This document shows, one piece after another, positions 13,991-15,068 of a stretch of DNA of 15,068 nt. The stretch spans positions 1-15,068 of the forward strand of contig PUKR01000279.1 in NCBI GenBank assembly GCA_003552365.1, read 5' to 3'. Below the pieces are notes generated by a model. It did not search any database and had not been told where the DNA came from. It saw only the letters and a list, made by a program, of their open reading frames with translations. Every line of letters begins with the position of its first letter. Within the stretch, counting starts at the first letter, position 1. The translations under genes were made by a program, and so were the position numbers. The DNA is from Syntrophomonadaceae bacterium (lineage in GTDB: Bacteria > Bacillota > Dethiobacteria > DTU022).

Positions 13991-14116
13991 CTAGAGTGTA
14001 GTTTATAGATGAGGTGTACCAGTATTATATCGAAGGAGGTTGATAAGGGAGGAATTATCTATTTTCCAAGGTAGTAAAATAAGCAAATATTTAATTGAAG
14101 GGGGAAGAATTAATTT

Positions 14117-15040
14117 ATGAGTATTAAGCGAATGGTGACAGTTTCTTTAGCCGTTATGTTATTTGTCGGGATGTTGTTTGTGGTAGGTTGTGAGCCGGAT
14201 GAACCAACGGTAACTGTTGGGTCCAAAGAATTTACCGAGCAGTTGATCTTGGGTCAAATTGCTATTCTCGCCCTGGAAGATGCCGGAATTCCAACTGAAG
14301 ATGAAACCAACCTTGGTGGGACAGTAGTGGCCCGTGAAGCCCTTGAAAGAGGAGATATCGGGATGTACTGGGAATATACCGGTACTGCACTGGTTGAATT
14401 TATGGGCGCCGATGTAATTACAGATCCGGAAGAAGCTTATGCCACTATAGCCGAATGGGATGAGACAGAAAATGAGCTTATCTGGCTGGAAAAAACACCT
14501 TTCAACAACACTTATACCGTCATGATGCGCCAGGAAGACGCTGATGAGCTGGGAATTGAAACCATCAGTGATCTTGCCGATGCCATTAATGAAGGGGTGG
14601 AAGCCCCCGAGCCGGGCGAGTGGAGCTTTGCTACCGACCATGAATATGAAGCCCGTGACGATGGCTTGGAACAGCTGCAGGTTCATTATGGTTTTGAATT
14701 TGAGAGCTACGAAGTGATGGACCTGGGAATCACCTACGGTGCCCTGAATGAAGGGCAGCATGCCACAGCCATGGGTTTTGCTACAGATGCCCGGATTGCC
14801 GAATTTAACCTGGTTAACCTGGTTGACGATCAGGAATTCCACCCGGTTTACAACTGTTCACCGGTAGTCCGCCAGGAAATCCTTGATGAATTCCCGGAAA
14901 TTCCGGATATTCTTAACCCGATCGCAGTGGAATTAACCCCGGAAGAAATGTCTTCTTTGAACATGATGGTTGATATGGAAGATATGGAACCCAGTGAAGC
15001 AGCAGAACAATGGCTTCAAGAGAATGGCTTTATTGATTAA
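14117..15040 (+). CDS. OpuC-type glycine betaine/choline-binding lipoprotein
   Basis: Extracytoplasmic receptor of the importer. Residues 1-24 are a lipoprotein signal peptide (KR near the N-terminus, then a hydrophobic core) ending in VVGC, with C25 the lipidated residue. The mature protein opens TVTVGSKEFTEQLILGQI (31-48) and has AREALERGDIGMYWEYTGTALVEF (72-95), both hallmarks of the OpuAC/OsmX substrate-binding family; YWEYTG contributes to the ligand pocket in relatives. At 307 residues the length is normal. It is very rich in Asp and Glu, unusual enough to suggest an alkaline or saline exterior. A GGGGGA tract about 11 bases before ATG 14117 is the ribosome site. The 28 bases after the stop hold nothing recognisable. 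Confidence 0.95.
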   Translation: MSIKRMVTVSLAVMLFVGMLFVVGCEPDEPTVTVGSKEFTEQLILGQIAILALEDAGIPTEDETNLGGTVVAREALERGDIGMYWEYTGTALVEFMGADVITDPEEAYATIAEWDETENELIWLEKTPFNNTYTVMMRQEDADELGIETISDLADAINEGVEAPEPGEWSFATDHEYEARDDGLEQLQVHYGFEFESYEVMDLGITYGALNEGQHATAMGFATDARIAEFNLVNLVDDQEFHPVYNCSPVVRQEILDEFPEIPDILNPIAVELTPEEMSSLNMMVDMEDMEPSEAAEQWLQENGFID

Positions 15041-15068
15041 TCAGCTATTTGAAGAAGAACCAGGCGGG

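Noticed and set aside
14040..14120. 26-codon TTG frame overlapping the start of the binding-protein gene
   Set aside because: The TTG directly abuts the GGAGG with no spacer, and no other usable start exists in that frame.
1..15068. CRISPR array, tRNA or rRNA genes, transposase or phage genes
   Set aside because: No regularly spaced direct repeats, no cloverleaf or rRNA-like sequence and no transposase, integrase or phage proteins were seen on either strand.

Overview
The window looks like a chromosomal segment of an anaerobic, low-to-moderate GC Firmicute, probably a clostridial or Peptococcaceae-type acetogen or fermenter. This rests on strong AGGAGG-type ribosome binding sites, TTG starts, TTGACA/TATAAT promoters with extended -10 elements, a corrinoid methyltransferase pair of the MttB/MtgB type, and a Gram-positive-style lipoprotein-anchored OpuC-like glycine betaine importer. 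The binding protein is strikingly acidic, which would fit a saline or alkaline habitat, but that is only a hint. Species cannot be named from the sequence.

Left part (1-7011) is a mixed housekeeping region. A beta-keto acid cleavage enzyme (BKACE/Kce family), cut by the window edge by only about two codons, converges on an IclR-family regulator, with a symmetric terminator between them. A minus-strand pair follows: nadE (glutamine-dependent NAD synthetase) then mnmG (tRNA wobble-uridine modification), 21 bases apart and read from a near-consensus promoter. That promoter is back to back with a second one facing right, with a palindrome between them. The rightward promoter would make a leader with pseudoknot potential ahead of a 69-residue glutaredoxin-like protein related to the Uxx-star family. 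A CDF-type metal exporter converges on it.

Right part (7035-15040) is the metabolic theme, apparently quaternary amine (glycine betaine-like) uptake and demethylation. A regulated-looking leader (promoter, 35-codon ORF, terminator, then a strong ribosome binding site joined to the coding region by a 9-bp hairpin) precedes a non-pyrrolysine MttB-family methyltransferase. Its corrinoid protein comes next, then an unusual 415-residue SAM-dependent methyltransferase in place of the expected methyl-corrinoid:tetrahydrofolate enzyme. A 238-bp segment bounded by near-perfect 20-21-base inverted repeats (MITE-like) separates this from the importer operon: permease, CBS-domain ATPase, permease, then a separately promoted substrate-binding lipoprotein.

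Inferred working model: the importer brings in a methylated quaternary amine. The MttB homologue moves a methyl group to the corrinoid protein, and the methyl group then enters one-carbon metabolism through an enzyme encoded elsewhere, or in some way involving the co-transcribed SAM enzyme. The best candidates for undescribed biology are the regulatory leaders at 7170-7429 and 5605-5806, the SAM methyltransferase embedded in the corrinoid operon, and the inverted-repeat element that carries a promoter for the importer.
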